The notes: generated by a model from the sequence alone, not told the origin. A stretch of DNA of 64,000 nucleotides from Plantago ovata (GCA_028274465.1 CM051456.1:105065348-105129347), one strand, 5' to 3'. Shown: positions 9,914 through 22,400, counted from the first letter of the stretch. Program-made: numbers and translations.

Positions 9914-10493
9914 ACTACCTCAAAGATGAACCGATCCAGCACTACACTCCGGCCGCTAATTGCTCCTGGTGCTTTCGTAATATTCTGAAGTGTAGAACGG
10001 CAGTATATGGGCTCTCTGAATGGACTGACTCAATTACTAAAGGGCGATATGTGGTAGGAGAAATCTATAAAGGCTTGCGAGGAGCGAAAGAAAAGATAAT
10101 CTGGATGGATTTGGTATCTAGAAATATGGCCAGGCCTAGAGTTACTTTTGTATTATGGCTATGCCTCAACAAACGCCTTGCCACAAAGGATAGGTTACTG
10201 AAATTCGGTGTCCAAACTGATGGACAATGTGTTCTATGGAGAACAGGAGGACGTTGAACAGTTATTCTTCTCATGCGCATATATGCAATGGGTGCTGAAG
10301 GAGGTCTTTAACTGGGCGCAAATGAGTATAACGTGGCCTGATTGGGAAAGAGGAATACAACTGATGTGCCGAAGGGTCGGGGGAAAGGGATAAGGCTGTG
10401 ATACTTAAAGGGTTGGTTGCAGAATGCATATATGAACTGTGGCAGAAAAGAAACGAGAAAATCTTCCAGAACAGAACCACTGCTGCGGCTGAC
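9914..10493 (+). pseudogene. LINE ORF2 relic, part B (zf-RVT region)
   Basis: This continues part A in the same frame across the Gypsy insertion: YLKDEPIQHY follows the WIHTYY of part A. The zinc-binding zf-RVT-like domain shows IWMDLVSRNMARPRVTFVLW, then LATKDRLLKFG, then a QTDGQCVLW cysteine segment and EQLFFSCAYMQWV. A frameshift lies near 10240. The frame runs to KRNEKIFQNRTTAAAD, where the Copia element interrupts it at 10494. No activity is expected. Confidence 0.88.
10489..10493. repeat. Target-site duplication of Copia element 1, left copy (ctgac)
   Basis: ctgac precedes the left LTR and recurs at 18737-18741. The LINE reading frame continues correctly only if one copy is counted, which supports the call. 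Confidence 0.82.
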
Positions 10494-11513
10494 TGAAAGT
10501 ATATATGTCCTAGAGACAACCTACGATAGGGGACGATATGTACTTGATCACATTCAGTTATTGTATTTATTTATTTATACATTATTAAATACAATTGACA
10601 TTGCATTTTATGAATATTATATTTGGTTGTTTGAATTATTCAATAAAATGTTCCCAAGGACTTAAGGTAATCACCAAGTTAGTGAGAGCTTGTGTGCCAA
10701 TAATTAAGTCCTAAAATAAGTCACTAGCTGAAGGTCATTGAGATATGGGATATCAATGACGCGATTGAAGCTAGCATATGTTGCATTAGATCCTTCGAGA
10801 ATGTAGTAGGTCTCACTGCTACGAATGAACTTGGTTATTCATAATGGACATATGAACACTTTGGAGAGTGTTGGCATACCCAACCGAGAAACCATTTGGT
10901 AAAACTATTTAAGTGTCTATGGTAGTATCAGTGTGTAGGGTGATGTTAGTAGTCCTTAGACTTGAGGCCAATACTACATCATATGTGAAATAATGTACTT
11001 TGACCATGTGCAACGCTTGCACTCTTAAAGTAGGGTAGATACGGCATGTGTTGGGTACATTGGGAAGCATATGGTGTGAGTGATTGGGCCAAGATAGGAT
11101 TCATTCCTCCGTAATAGATACAAGGAGAGAATACTCACTTCTCATATTTAGTGCGATCATAAAACCGGTGGCCACCGTATGTGAATGTGTCAAAATGGAG
11201 TTTGGACATAATTCATAGATCGACTAATAAGATTGAGAGACCATGAATGAAGTTATTAGAATAGACACATAACCATATTCTAGACTCATTTGAGTATTCG
11301 TGAATGAAGGGACCGTATCATCAAAGTACCCTACGCTACAGGTGGTTTGTTTTCCTCACAAATGTTCCTTGCATATTAATATTGTCTGATAAATTATCTA
11401 GGAATTTATCATGACCTTAATTAGATTATTTCTTAATATGCAAGGCCCTATGGGTCACACTTCAAGGTGGTGTTTCTACAAATGAGCTATGTATATTGGA
11501 TTAAATATTAATT
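10494..11513 (+). repeat. 5' LTR of Copia 1 (part alignable to the 3' LTR)
   Basis: It aligns with 16936-17955 with scattered substitutions. The match ends at TTAAATATTAATTAG; beyond this the two sides have unrelated sequence. The true LTR end could not be placed. Confidence 0.8.
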
Positions 11514-12920
11514 AGGACCTTGAATTCGAAGTTGAAATGAAGATTAAGGTTTTTGCAAACTTTTCATTGTTACAGGGACTTGATTGAATATTTTCAGAAA
11601 ATTCGTGGGTGGCCAATAAGAAAGAAAGGTAACTTCAGGGACTTGTTCTCCAATTTGACAGTTTCTGTCTTATTGGAGCTCAAGCCCTTGAACTTCTGAG
11701 TATTGCTAATTGACCTCAGAATTTGCTGAAAGTTTTCAAATTGGCCCAGAAACTTAATTTCAACTTTCTGAGAATTGTAAATAGGTCCCTGGAGTTTTAA
11801 AAACTTGTTATTTAATTTACCAATGGTTTATAAATTACATTTAAACCCCATTAATACTTTTGGAAAGTGATTAAAATGTTTAGAGACATAAATATAAGTT
11901 TATAATATTTAGTAACATGTTTGTTAATTTATAAAGACATAAATATAAGTTTATAATATTTAGTAACATGTTTGTTAGTTTATAAATAGTTTATAAACTA
12001 CATTTTAATAGTAATGTAATGCTTTGGAAGATTATATTATTATTAAAACTTGTTTTAAATGTTTTGAAAATTCTTAGAGAATTTATAAATTAGATTTTGA
12101 CTTACATATAATGATAATAATCCACAACAACTACTTATATGCTCCAACTTGGTTGTATCACATGTATTGAATGTCTACATGAGCAATTTATTATTTAAAT
12201 ATTGTATTTAAATATCGTTAGTCCGCTTTTATTGTATGGGTAGGCGGCACCCATTGCTTGCTAGTCCGCAATTGATATGTATGAGTAGGCAGCACTCATT
12301 ACTTGTTAGACCGCATTGCATGAGCCTTGGGTAGGCGGCACCCATTATGTGATGCATGCTAGGGATCATGGTCAAGCGATTAAATACCCCATTTAAAAGT
12401 TCCCAACCAATTTAAGTCTCGATTAAATCGCATGATGTCACCCATCATAATTGAAGGTTAAATGGACTTACTAATCTCATGGGTAATATGCACCATAGTG
12501 CTTACTCTGTTTTTGCCGTAAGAAAGTTGCTTTCATAGGGCCATAGTTGGTGTCGTGTGATGGTTATGACTTACTTGGGTTATGTCGAGTCGCAATAGCG
12601 TCAAGCATAATTTGAGGACATCGATCAAAATAGTTTTGATCAAACCAAGAGTTGTATTGTACAATTGGTTTGGAGACCTACCTGTTTGACTATTATAGTG
12701 ATCAGCCATAGCTGGGGCTATAATAGTGCAAGCGTGGATCTTGGCTCACTACGACTATTATAAGATATTGGTTCGTACTCTTTATAGGGGTCAAGAGTAT
12801 GTGAAAATATTGAGAACTAAATAAAGCTAAAGTCCTAGTTTATTTAGTCGCTGATTGTGATCATAGAAATTAATTTTAGAGTTTTAGTTTCAGTTTTATT
12901 ATTTACTTCTTTGGTCAATT
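11514..12920 (+). other. Copia 1 LTR remainder or leader, noncoding
   Basis: No ORF is supported. It contains a 52-bp tandem duplication (11883-11934 and 11935-11986). It also has three near-copies of GGGTAGGCGGCACCCATT (around 12238, 12285 and 12331) and an inverted repeat CTATTATAG/CTATAATAG near 12690-12728. Confidence 0.6.
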
Positions 12921-12924
12921 AAGA

Positions 12925-13700
12925 TGACCAACTTATCCGTTAGAATTATCTTGGAGAAATGCACTCTTACTAGTCCGAACTTCGTGGATTGGATCCGTAA
13001 CGATCGTTTTGGTACTAAGGCAAGAGAAGATTGAGTATGTCTTGGACAAGCCAATCCCTACTCCTCTCACTAATCCTATTGAGCTTGCTGCGTTTGACAA
13101 AGAAGCTCATCAAAAGCGTAAGGATTAAGCTGCTAATGCATAGTGTGTTATGCTAGCTGTAATGACTATGGAACATCAAAGGCAACATGGTAACATAATG
13201 CCATTTAAAATGCTGATACATCTCAAAAGCCTCTTTGAAACTGTTTCCAAGAGTGTTGAATTTGATCTTCTTAGAGAAATCTTCAAAATGAGATTTTCCA
13301 AATGAGGAATGTATCTGATCACGTGCTCAAGATGATTAGATTCATCGAGAAACTGGCTAGTGCTGGGATTGCATTTGAGAACCGTGTTTCAGTCATCATC
13401 ATCCTTCAATCATTCCAGGATTCATATTCAACGTTCATGATGAATCACAATATGAATGCCAAGGATGCTACGCTACCTGAATTCCATAATATGCTTAAGG
13501 CTTATGAACAGGCTCAACCTAAGAGGTAACCTGTTTTAATGGTTGGACTGTCTGTGAAATCTCGCCTTAAAGAGCAAAGGCTCGAAAGGTAAAGCTAAAC
13601 AGAATAAGACTGGAAATTACAAGAAGGTAGTAACATGGAGAAGGAGACATGTCTTTACTGTAAGCAGAAATGACACTGGAAGAGATATTGCCTAAACACA
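12925..13700 (+). pseudogene. Copia 1 gag relic
   Basis: Broken frames contain a Copia Gag signature: MTNLSVRIILEK leading to a NFVDWIRN-type segment at 12925-13000. Then come YVLDKPIPTPLT, a methionine-rich helix (MLAVMTMEHQRQH) and HVLKMIRFIEKLASAG with FHNMLKAYEQ (13302-13529). Several stops interrupt it. A degenerate zinc knuckle with CKQK follows near 13660. It is non-functional. Confidence 0.75.
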
Positions 13701-14264
13701 AGGGGCTAATGGAGCAATGCATTGTGCATCCAGCTCAAATCAATATGTTTGTCGTGGAGATAAATATGTCTGCAGAAACTTGAACTGCTGAGTATAGGAT
13801 ACAACTTGTGGTTGGTACATAATGTACAAGGGCTATTTGACAGCAAATCGGTTAGACCAAGAAGAATTGACCTACGCATAAGAAATGGACCGTCCATTAT
13901 TTATTAGCGTATAGGAAATCATAAATTTGATTTATCCTCAGATTTATTTGGAACTTGATAATTGTTATTTCGTTCATTATATTACTAGCAAATATGAATG
14001 GTTTATATTTGCTAAATTGTAGACATACTTTACTACATCTTCAAAACAAACGAGCTAGGCTCAATAATCCTAGAAACACCGCTTACTTGTTGCACTGTAG
14101 ACTTGATATATCAATGAGACAAGAATTGCTAGGCTAAAGAGGTAAGACTACTTAGCACCATTTGATTTAGAATCATGTTGGAGTTAAGAATTCTGTCTCA
14201 AAGGTAAATTATTCAAGAAATCCTTTTCAAGGAAAAGGCATACGTGCACAACAACTACTTGAGT

Positions 14265-14990
14265 TAATTCATACAATGTGTATGGACCATTTGAAACTCA
14301 GGCTAAAGATGATTACTCTTACTTTATAACTTTTATTGATGATTTCTCTATATTTGGACATGTGTATCCTATGAAACACAAATCTAAAATATTGGAGAAA
14401 TTCATTGAGTAGAAAGCTGAAGTAGAGAAACAACCTGAAAGAAGTATTAAGACTCTTTGATTAGATCAAGGAGCATAATACTAAGTGGTGAGTTTTTGGA
14501 TTATTTAAAACTACATGAAATTCGATCAGAATTGACTCCTTCTAAAACACTACTAATGAATGGTGTTTCGAAAGGGAGAAATCAAACCTTGTTAGACATG
14601 GTTAGATCAGTGATGAATTTCAGTACTCTTCCAACTTATTCATGGGGATACGTATTATCAAACTCAATCCATATTCTGAATAAAGTTTCATCTAAGTCAG
14701 TCGAGTAAGCACCATATGAGTTGTGGGATGGCATGAGGCCAAACTTATCACATATTAGAACCTGGGGTTGTCAAACATATGTGAAAAGAATGCTCGTTGA
14801 CATGATTGGAACCTAAAAGTGAGAAATGTTATTTTGTAGGATATCCGAATGAACCCAGGAGGTTACTGATTCTATATGCCAGAAATACATAATATCATCA
14901 CATCTAGACAGGCGGCCTTTCTAGAAGATGATTATGTTTTCAACCAAAGTGGAGGCAATAATATAGAACTTGTGGAAATCACAAAATAAC
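14265..14990 (+). pseudogene. Copia 1 integrase relic
   Basis: Fragments of the integrase core are visible. FIDDFSIFGHVYPMKHK near 14330-14380 is followed by LLNGVSKGRNQTLLDMVRSV (14540-14620), where the usual ERKNRT acidic motif is altered. Then comes the PYELWDGMRPN-type segment near 14715-14745. Multiple in-frame stops are present. Confidence 0.72.
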
Positions 14991-15156
14991 ACTTAGGTAG
15001 AAAAGTTGTCAAATGGTTGTGACAACATTTAAATGGGAGCACAAGAAAGGTCTTATGGCTCAAGGCACATCTCTAGGTAGAGATTTGTCAGCCAGTGGGA
15101 GCATTTTAAGAAATTTTAAGAATTTTAAAGATGCCCCATCAAACCTCAACCCTTTG

Positions 15157-15293
15157 ACTGAACCAATGGGGACGGTTCAACCGGCCAAACCAACAGGAAC
15201 GGTTTAGACGGCCGAGTCAGTGGGAGTGATTCAACCGACCGAACCAACAGGAATGGTTCAATCGGCCGAACCGACGGGAACGATTCGACCGAC
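15157..15293. repeat. 30-bp minisatellite in Copia 1 pol
   Basis: There are about four and a half imperfect copies of a roughly 30-bp unit reading GAACCAACAGGAACGGTTCA. The unit translates as a repeated TEPTGTVQPA-like decapeptide. It sits between the integrase and reverse-transcriptase relics. Confidence 0.8.
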
Positions 15294-15539
15294 CTACTTG
15301 AGGCTAACCACTCGAAATTCAGGCGCAATGGTTGCTCCTGATTCTTCTACAACTATTCGATAGACTGAAACAGTCATTCTCACAATCAGAATAAACTGCT
15401 TGTACAAACGAAATATATGTCGCACTCGGTAAGTCTAAGAGGTTAATGGAGAAGCTCCCGAGAAGATAAGTTTTACTCTTGGATGATGAAAATTTTGATA
15501 TTGACTTATCTCAACAAGGTGCCCTAAGACTTACAAAGA

Positions 15540-16340
15540 ACCAATGTTAGACATTGATCAAAGAGGTGGCAAGAAGCCATGAAATCCGAAATAGACTTCA
15601 TGTATGACTTAAGTCTATTCGAATTTTACTTGCTATAGTTGCACAACATGATTATGAGATTTGGCAGATGGATGTGAAAATTGTTTTCCTTAATGAAATA
15701 TCGAGCAAGAGATGTATATGATACAACCTCGAAGGTTTTACATCCAAAGCAAATCTCAACTTAGTTTGCAAACTATAAGAGATCCATATGTGCACTCAAG
15801 CAAACCTCGAGGAGTTGGAACGTTCGCTTTGATGAACTTGTCAAATCGTTTGACTACATCAGAAGCGTAAAAGATCCATGCGTGTATATCAAACGCAGCG
15901 ATGCTGGAATTGTTTTCATGGTTATTTATGTTGACAACATATTAATTATGAAAATAATATTCCAACGTTACGATCCACAAAACATTGGTTATCTAAGGCT
16001 TCCTTGGTGAAAGACTTAGGTGAAGCCCGTTACATCCTTGGCATCAAAATCCATAAGGATAGACCGAAGGAGCTGTTACGGCTGTCACATTCCACATATA
16101 TCGACAAAGTAATGAAACGCTTTAACGTTGATAGTTCAAATAAAGGTTTCTTATCAACTAAGCATGGCATAACTCTCACTCAAGAGGATAGTCCGTCCAC
16201 GTGAGAGTGTATATATATAGAAATCATGAACAAGATCCCATATGCATTAGCAATTGGATCTATCATGTATGCCATGAAATGCACAAGGCCAGATGTGGCT
16301 TATGCATTTGGTTGTACTTGTCAATACCACTGGAATCTAG
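15540..16340 (+). pseudogene. Copia 1 reverse transcriptase relic
   Basis: Visible motifs include a W-x-EAMKSEI segment near 15565-15595, IWQMDVK near 15658 and RSVKDPCVYIKRSDAG near 15860-15905. The catalytic box near 15925-15945 reads YVDN where YVDD is expected. VKDLGEARYILGIKIHKD (16004 on) and SIMYAMKCTRPDVAYA (16258-16305) follow. Frameshifts and stops separate these blocks. The changed catalytic box alone would abolish activity. Confidence 0.82.
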
Positions 16341-16429
16341 TTATGAATTAAACACTAGAATAATATGAAAGCAATCTTAAGTGTCTTAGGTGAACTAAAG
16401 ATTCCTTTCTGGTAGATTGTGAAAACCGA

Positions 16430-16920
16430 GAGTTGCAAATGAGTGTTTATGTCAATGCTGGTATGCAAACTGACCCGGACGATTTCGAATCACAAACTAG
16501 GTATGTGATTACACTCATTGGTGGTGCGGTCACTTGGAAAGGTTCCGAGCAACCTACCTTAAATGATTCTATTACTAAATCCAAGTACATAGCTGATGCA
16601 GAAGCCTCAAAAGAGGTTGTCTGAATTCCAGAATTCCTGAAGGAACTAGGGGTAGTTCTTAATAGTAGTCCCATCAAGGTCTACTGCGACAGCCAAGGTG
16701 TTGTTGCACAAACAAAGGAACCAAGATCCACAAATTGGAACAAGCATGTACAAAGGTAGTATCATCTGATTGGATAGATGATAGCTAGAGGGGAAGTATA
16801 TATAGAACGAGTTCCCACTGAGGAAATTGTGGCTGAACCTTTCACCAAAATGTTGAGTTCGGATAAACATGTTAGACATTTCGACAACGCAATTGTTAGA
16901 CACGTAGGTGATTGGCTCTA
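16430..16920 (+). pseudogene. Copia 1 RNase H relic
   Basis: It includes VYVNAGMQTDPDDFESQTRY, where a catalytic aspartate position appears changed. GGAVTWKGSEQPT, SKYIADAEASKEVV and IKVYCDSQGVVAQ follow, and near the end EEIVAEPFTKML matches the AD(P)xTK C-terminal motif. Stops occur at 16622 and near 16757. Confidence 0.82.
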
Positions 16921-16935
16921 GGCCAAGTGGGAGAT
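16921..16935 (+). promoter_or_regulatory. Polypurine tract of Copia 1
   Basis: GGCCAAGTGGGAGAT lies directly before the 3' LTR and is the usual Copia arrangement. Confidence 0.8.
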
Positions 16936-18736
16936 TGAAAGTATATATGTCCTAGAGACAACCTACGATAGGGACGATATGTACTTGATCACATTCAGTT
17001 ATTGTATTTATTTATTTATACATTATTAAATACAATTGGCATTGCATATTATGAATATTATATTTGGTTGTTTGAATTATTCAATAAAATGTTCCCAAGG
17101 ACTTAAGGTAATCACCAAGTTAGTGAGAGCTTGTGTGCCAATAATTAAGTCCTAAAATAAGCCACTAGCTGAAGGTCATTGAGATATGGGATATCAATGA
17201 CGCGATTGAAGCTAGCATATGTTGCATTAGATCCTTTGAGAATGTAGTAGGTCTCACTGCTACGAATGAACTTGGTTATTCATAATGGACACATGAACAC
17301 TTTGGAGAGTGTTGGCATACCCAACCGAGAAACCATTTGGTAAAGCTATTTAAGTGTCTATGGTAGTATCGGTGTGTAGGGTGATGTTAGTAGTCCTTAG
17401 ACTTGAGGCCAATACTACATCATATGTGAAATAATGTACTTTGACCATGCACAACGCTTGCACTCTTAAAGTAGGGTAGATACGGCATGTGTTGGGTACA
17501 TTAGGAAGCATATGGTGTGAGTGATTGGGCCAAGATAGGATTCATTCCTCCGTAATAGATACAAGGAGAGAATACTCACTTCTCATATTTAGTGCGATCA
17601 TAAAACCGGTGGCCACCGTATGTGAATATGTCAAAATGATGTTTGAACATAATTCATAGATCGACTAATAAGATTGAGAGACCATGAATGAAGTTATTAG
17701 AATAGACACATAACCATATTCTAGACTCATTCGAGTATTCGTGAATGAAGGGACCGTATCATCAAAGTACCCTACGCTACAGGTGGTTTGTTTTCCTCAC
17801 AAACGTTCCTTGCATATTAATATTGTCTGATAAATTGTCTAGGAATTTATCATGACCTTAATTAGATTATTGCTTAATATGCAAGGCCCTATGGGTCACA
17901 CTTCAAGGTGGTGTTTTTAAAATGAGCTATGTATATTGTATTAAATATTAATTAGATTAATATTTAATTATATCATAAATATAATATGAATTATTATTAA
18001 TTAGATTAATATTAATTTATTATATGTGAATATATTTTAGAAATATAATTATTAATTCAAATTAAATGAATTTATTAATTGAGACTTGTGCATTTGAACG
18101 GGATTTAGAACCAANNNNNNNNNNNNNNNNNNNNNNNNNNNNNNNNNNNNNNNNNNNNNNNNNNNNNNNNNNNNNNNNNNNNNNNNNNNNNNNNNNNNNN
18201 NNNNNNNNNNNNNNTTAAATTTATCTGTTGTTAGTCAGTTGATGACTTAAGAAGTCTCCTAGTCAGTAAGATTTACTTGGTAAAAATCTTATGTGATTTT
18301 CTGAACAAACTAACTGACTAAAATCAGAAAGAAAAAAGAAGTATTCCATTCCATTCCATATACGTGAAAATATTCTCTGATAGTCAGAAAGGAAAATACT
18401 TTCTCTCAGTAGCTCAAAATACAGAAGAACCTCCTAGCGTTCTTGGTAGAGACACTGCCCGTGGATACCGAGGTCTAAGGAAGCAATCAACCTGTTGATG
18501 ATTTATCTTGGAGACTCTGAAGACGACGAAATCAATCAACTATATGACGAGGAGATTGCAAGGCTGTGTCCGGAGATGAAGAACAGCTGCCCGGTGAATT
18601 TGCTAATTGCTGGAGAACACGTAAGTGATTTCTTCTAGCTTTAATAAACGTAATATAGTCATCAGTTTAGTGAGAAATAAAATTTTAAACTTCCGCTTCT
18701 TAGCCTTTGATGCAAATTTTCTCACATTTACTAACA
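16936..18736 (+). repeat. 3' LTR of Copia 1 (contains an assembly gap)
   Basis: It starts TGAAAGTATATATGTCC like the 5' LTR. The right end at 18736 (TACTAACA) is set by the target duplication ctgac at 18737-18741 and by resumption of the LINE frame. 18115-18214 is an N gap, so the true length is unknown. Confidence 0.78.
18115..18214. other. Assembly gap of 100 N
   Basis: Exactly 100 N bases, the usual placeholder length for a gap of unknown size. It lies in AT-rich LTR sequence. Confidence 0.99.
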
Positions 18737-18985
18737 CTGACATGGTTACTAATGTGATTCGCAGGGTAGTTTACAGAAGCACAAGATTCCCGCGACTGGA
18801 AAAAACTATCACGAGACTTGCGTTGCACTAGATTTTGCACATGTTCATGCGCTACTTTGCTGTACTTTTCTATTTTCTGTCATTAGGCGCTAATTAGGAG
18901 TTTGGAATGGTCTGGACTTGCTGTCGACCTATGTACTTGATTTGTTTTTGGAGTTAATAAATTGATGATTACTTCAAAAAAAAAT
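18737..18985 (+). pseudogene. LINE relic, part C (C-terminus, 3'UTR and poly(A) tail)
   Basis: After the Copia target duplication the frame reads MVTNVIRRVVYRS and ends LALH with a TAG at 18829-18831. It directly continues part B. A 3' untranslated stretch of about 145 bp follows, ending in a nine-A tail at 18976-18984, the normal LINE end. The apparent ORF starting at 18625 inside the LTR is a chance fusion. Confidence 0.8.
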
Positions 18986-19460
18986 TGATTATATACTTCA
19001 AATTTTTTTTGATTATATACTTCTATTTTAGAATTAAAAAAACCTCTTGCTCAAAAAAAAAAAAAGAATTAAGAAAACCTTACAAAATGAAAATTTAAAG
19101 TAAACACAATCGTTGACTTGGATGTAAAATAGGTCAATTAATAGTACATCTTTCTCTCAACGGTAAAAAGTTAATTAGTAATAGTGTGTTTTTCTACTTT
19201 GTGAGGTAAACATTGAGCAAATTGTCTTTTTCAATTCACGATCGTTTTGCATCCCCTTCATTCTCTCCTTTCCCGTTCTGATTTCCCGACGACACTACAC
19301 CACTTCATAAACCCCCAAATCTCTCCTCTGTAAACCCTAATTTCCTACACCCACCTATCAATTAGTCCCCTGATTACTCTTTTCTGCCCCAATTTCGTAA
19401 ACCCAGCTCCAATTTCACTCCAAGATGCAAACTTTCGGATGAATGGATGATTCATTCACG
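18986..19460 (+). promoter_or_regulatory. Upstream region of the SUMO protease gene
   Basis: AT-rich to about 19200, with poly-A and poly-T runs and two TTGATTATATACTTC copies at 18985 and 19009. After that it is pyrimidine-rich (CTCCTTTCCC, CCCCAAATCTCTCC), typical of a plant 5' untranslated leader. No clear TATA box was chosen. Confidence 0.5.
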
Positions 19461-22400
19461 ATGGGTGCTCTAACCTCCAACCGCAAGCGAGGCAACGATT
19501 ATCTCAAATCCCCTGTTTCTCCCCCAAATTACGCCCACATTCCCAAGAAATCCAAGTTTTCATTTCCTTCTATGAGTATTTGTAACCCTAGGCCAGATCA
19601 TACCCTTGCATCCTCGTCTAGCTCCATTTCCACCAGGCTAGCTGGTTATCCTGTCCTTAAGCACCCAGCTCCGAGGAGCCTTCATGCCCCTGTACGTAAT
19701 CCGAAGTTTAAGTCTGTAATTAGGGCTAGTGATAGTAAGGAGGTTCGTTTCATAGGATGGGGAATATTCTTGGAAGTAAGTATGCTAACTTGAAAGATGT
19801 AGCATTTGGTTCACTTAGATATCAGGATAAGAGGGAAGAAGCCAAGGAGTTGGTTGGTAAGTACAAGGGGAAGGAAGTGATTGAGATTGATGATGATGAT
19901 GATGGTGAGGAGGAGCAGGAGGAGGACATCCTAGTAGATGTTTCTGATGATTCAAGTATTGAGGAGGTGGATGTTTTCGTGCGTAAGCATGATGGTGTTA
20001 AGAGATTGGATAAAGAGTTTCGGTCGTTGGATTCTTCTGGTGTTTCGGATTTGAGTAATGAGGGGGAGAAGACGGCGACGGACCTGGTGGTGTTGGATGG
20101 TAGTAATGACCGTATGGAGTTGAATGTTTACAAGAAATTACTTGAGTCATCACAGAAGAGAGATCGTAGTCTGAAAAACAGGCAGAAGGAGATAGAGGTC
20201 GCTGAAGGGCGCTTGCATGGGTTTCGTTTGTTGCGGTCTCTGACTAAAACGGCCAAGCCGAAGGAAGTTAAGAAGGTGAGGTTTCGAGCGTTTGGTTTAG
20301 TTTTTGTGCTTGAATTAGGTAGTTTAACACACTTGATTTCATACATGGATGTCAATTTGTAGAATTTGGCCGAGGAATGTTTTGTGCCTCTAACTAAGGA
20401 GGAGGAAAGAGAAGTTGCTGAGGCCTTGCACAACAAGAATAGGTATTGTACTTGCATTAGGCATGTGAGTATAAAGTACTGCCTTTGAAGAAAAAAATAA
20501 ACAAAATTTCTGATTCATGTTTACAGCTCAAGGATTTTGGTGAGTCATGAAAATTCTAATATTGATATCAGTGGACAAAAGTTACGGTGTTTGTGTCCAG
20601 GGCAGTGGCTTAACGATGAGGTAAATTTTGTTTTTGTTTGTTAGAATTGTATTCTGGTGAGTTTTTAGTCTGCATGTTGAACTCTGATGAAATTTGTGTT
20701 TTTGCTTTGCAGGTCATCAATGTATACCTCGAATTGTTGAAAGAGAGGGAAAAGAGGGAGCCCCAGAAGTTCTTGAAGTGTCACTTCTTCAACACATTCT
20801 TCTACAAAAAGGTCAGCAGTTTGTTCTTTATATCTTTTACATTTCGCATCAGAGAAACACAATCATATATAGCATACATATTATTTATAATTAATGAATG
20901 TCGCGCCTTCCCCATGCAAAATAAATAATCATCAACACTTGAAACGAAGGTTGGAATTGCAGTTAGATTTTGTACCCTTCTGTTTATATAGTGTATCACT
21001 TGGTAATCTTGATTAAATGAATACATGCCATACTTTGCTGATTTCTATCATTCCCAATTGAAGCACTTTCCATTATAGATCATAGTTCACTTGAATTACG
21101 TTTTAATCATGGCATGAAGTTATTATTATCTTTCTTTTGGTATTGTCAAAAGATTGTATTGAATGACATAATTGAATTCGATGATAGCTACCGTTTATGT
21201 TTCTTGCTTTCCATATTTTCACTAGGATTGTATGCTGAAGATATTTTCTTCATTTTCTACAAGAGAAATATATTTACTCAGTGGAGCGAAACATTTTTGA
21301 TTGCAGCACACACCCGCCGGTTATGTTTGTGAATTAAATGCACTCAGTGGCATGAAATATTTTGTGTGATTGGTTACGCAGTACACAGCCGTGTGAGTTT
21401 GTGAATTTAAATGTTAAACAGTTATTCTTGTAACCTAGGCTGCTAAAAAATGTATATGGAATTATGGAATATCCTAATGTTATGTTGAAGTTCTTATTTT
21501 TACAAGAATTTCTAAAATGTGCTTAGAAGTATACAGGTTAGTGTGGAGAATCCCAAATTATATTTTAGTTCAAACAATGAAACATCAACGTTTACTCAAA
21601 TAAAACGAAAATCACTGCAGAATATACATTTGTGAATTTGCAAGCCAAGTGGCAGTATTGATATCTTTATGCTTCATATATGTGCATCATGTAAAATGTA
21701 GTTTCATGTGTATTTCCTTTTAGAGAAAATTGCACAAACAATGCTAAACTATTAAAGTTTTTGCGCCTGAGGTAGTAAACTATTGTTTTGGCACAAACAA
21801 TAGTAAACTATATTGTTACACAGTAACACAGAAGGTACTAAACTATTTTATTGGCACAGAATTAAACTATTCAAAATTTGTCAAAGAATTAAACTAGTTG
21901 CAATTTGAAAAGGATTTTTCGTGAGACAAGAGTTGCTTCCAAATTCTGCATTCTGCAAAATGTCTGTTACAACTGAATATCAGATGGAAATATACTGTCT
22001 CAGTGTCTCCATCCGCATCATCAACAAAATCACGTGCCAAATGATGAGACGACATGTTGCCATGTCTGGTAGTAAAACAAAATGCAAAACTTCAGACACT
22101 GAAAACAAAGAGAAAATCTGCTCAGCAAATGAATAAAAGGGAAAATGAAATCTATTTAGGATCTTATGTTTTGTCCTATAGAAAGTAACTTAACGACAAA
22201 AAAGCCCAGGCTGACAGGTGTAGGACAAGACTCATCACTGGAAGATGGCATTGAATATTGTGCCAACAATAGTTTAGTACCTTAGGTGCAAATATTTGAA
22301 TTGTTTCCTATTGTTTGTGTAATTTTCTCTTCTTTTTATAAGACAATTGATGCCTTGTGGTCTGATTGCTGATCTCGTGATCCATTAAATATATATATTA

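Larger units (their letters stand above)
10494..18736 (+). mobile_element. Copia-type LTR retrotransposon 1, decayed
   Basis: The element has the Copia order: Gag, then integrase, reverse transcriptase and RNase H, on the plus strand. Every domain is interrupted by stops or frameshifts. The two LTRs start with the same TGAAAGTATATATGTCC sequence (10494 and 16936) and align for about 1,020 bp. After that they differ, so the 5' LTR is rearranged or its end was replaced. A polypurine tract lies before the 3' LTR. The 3' LTR contains an assembly gap. No clear primer-binding site was seen. Confidence 0.85.

Noticed and set aside
9889..10257. 122-residue ORF
   Set aside because: Chance read-through from the LTR end into the LINE; only the part after 9918 is real LINE sequence.
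18625..18831. 68-residue ORF
   Set aside because: Starts in the Copia LTR and ends in the LINE C-terminus; not one gene.
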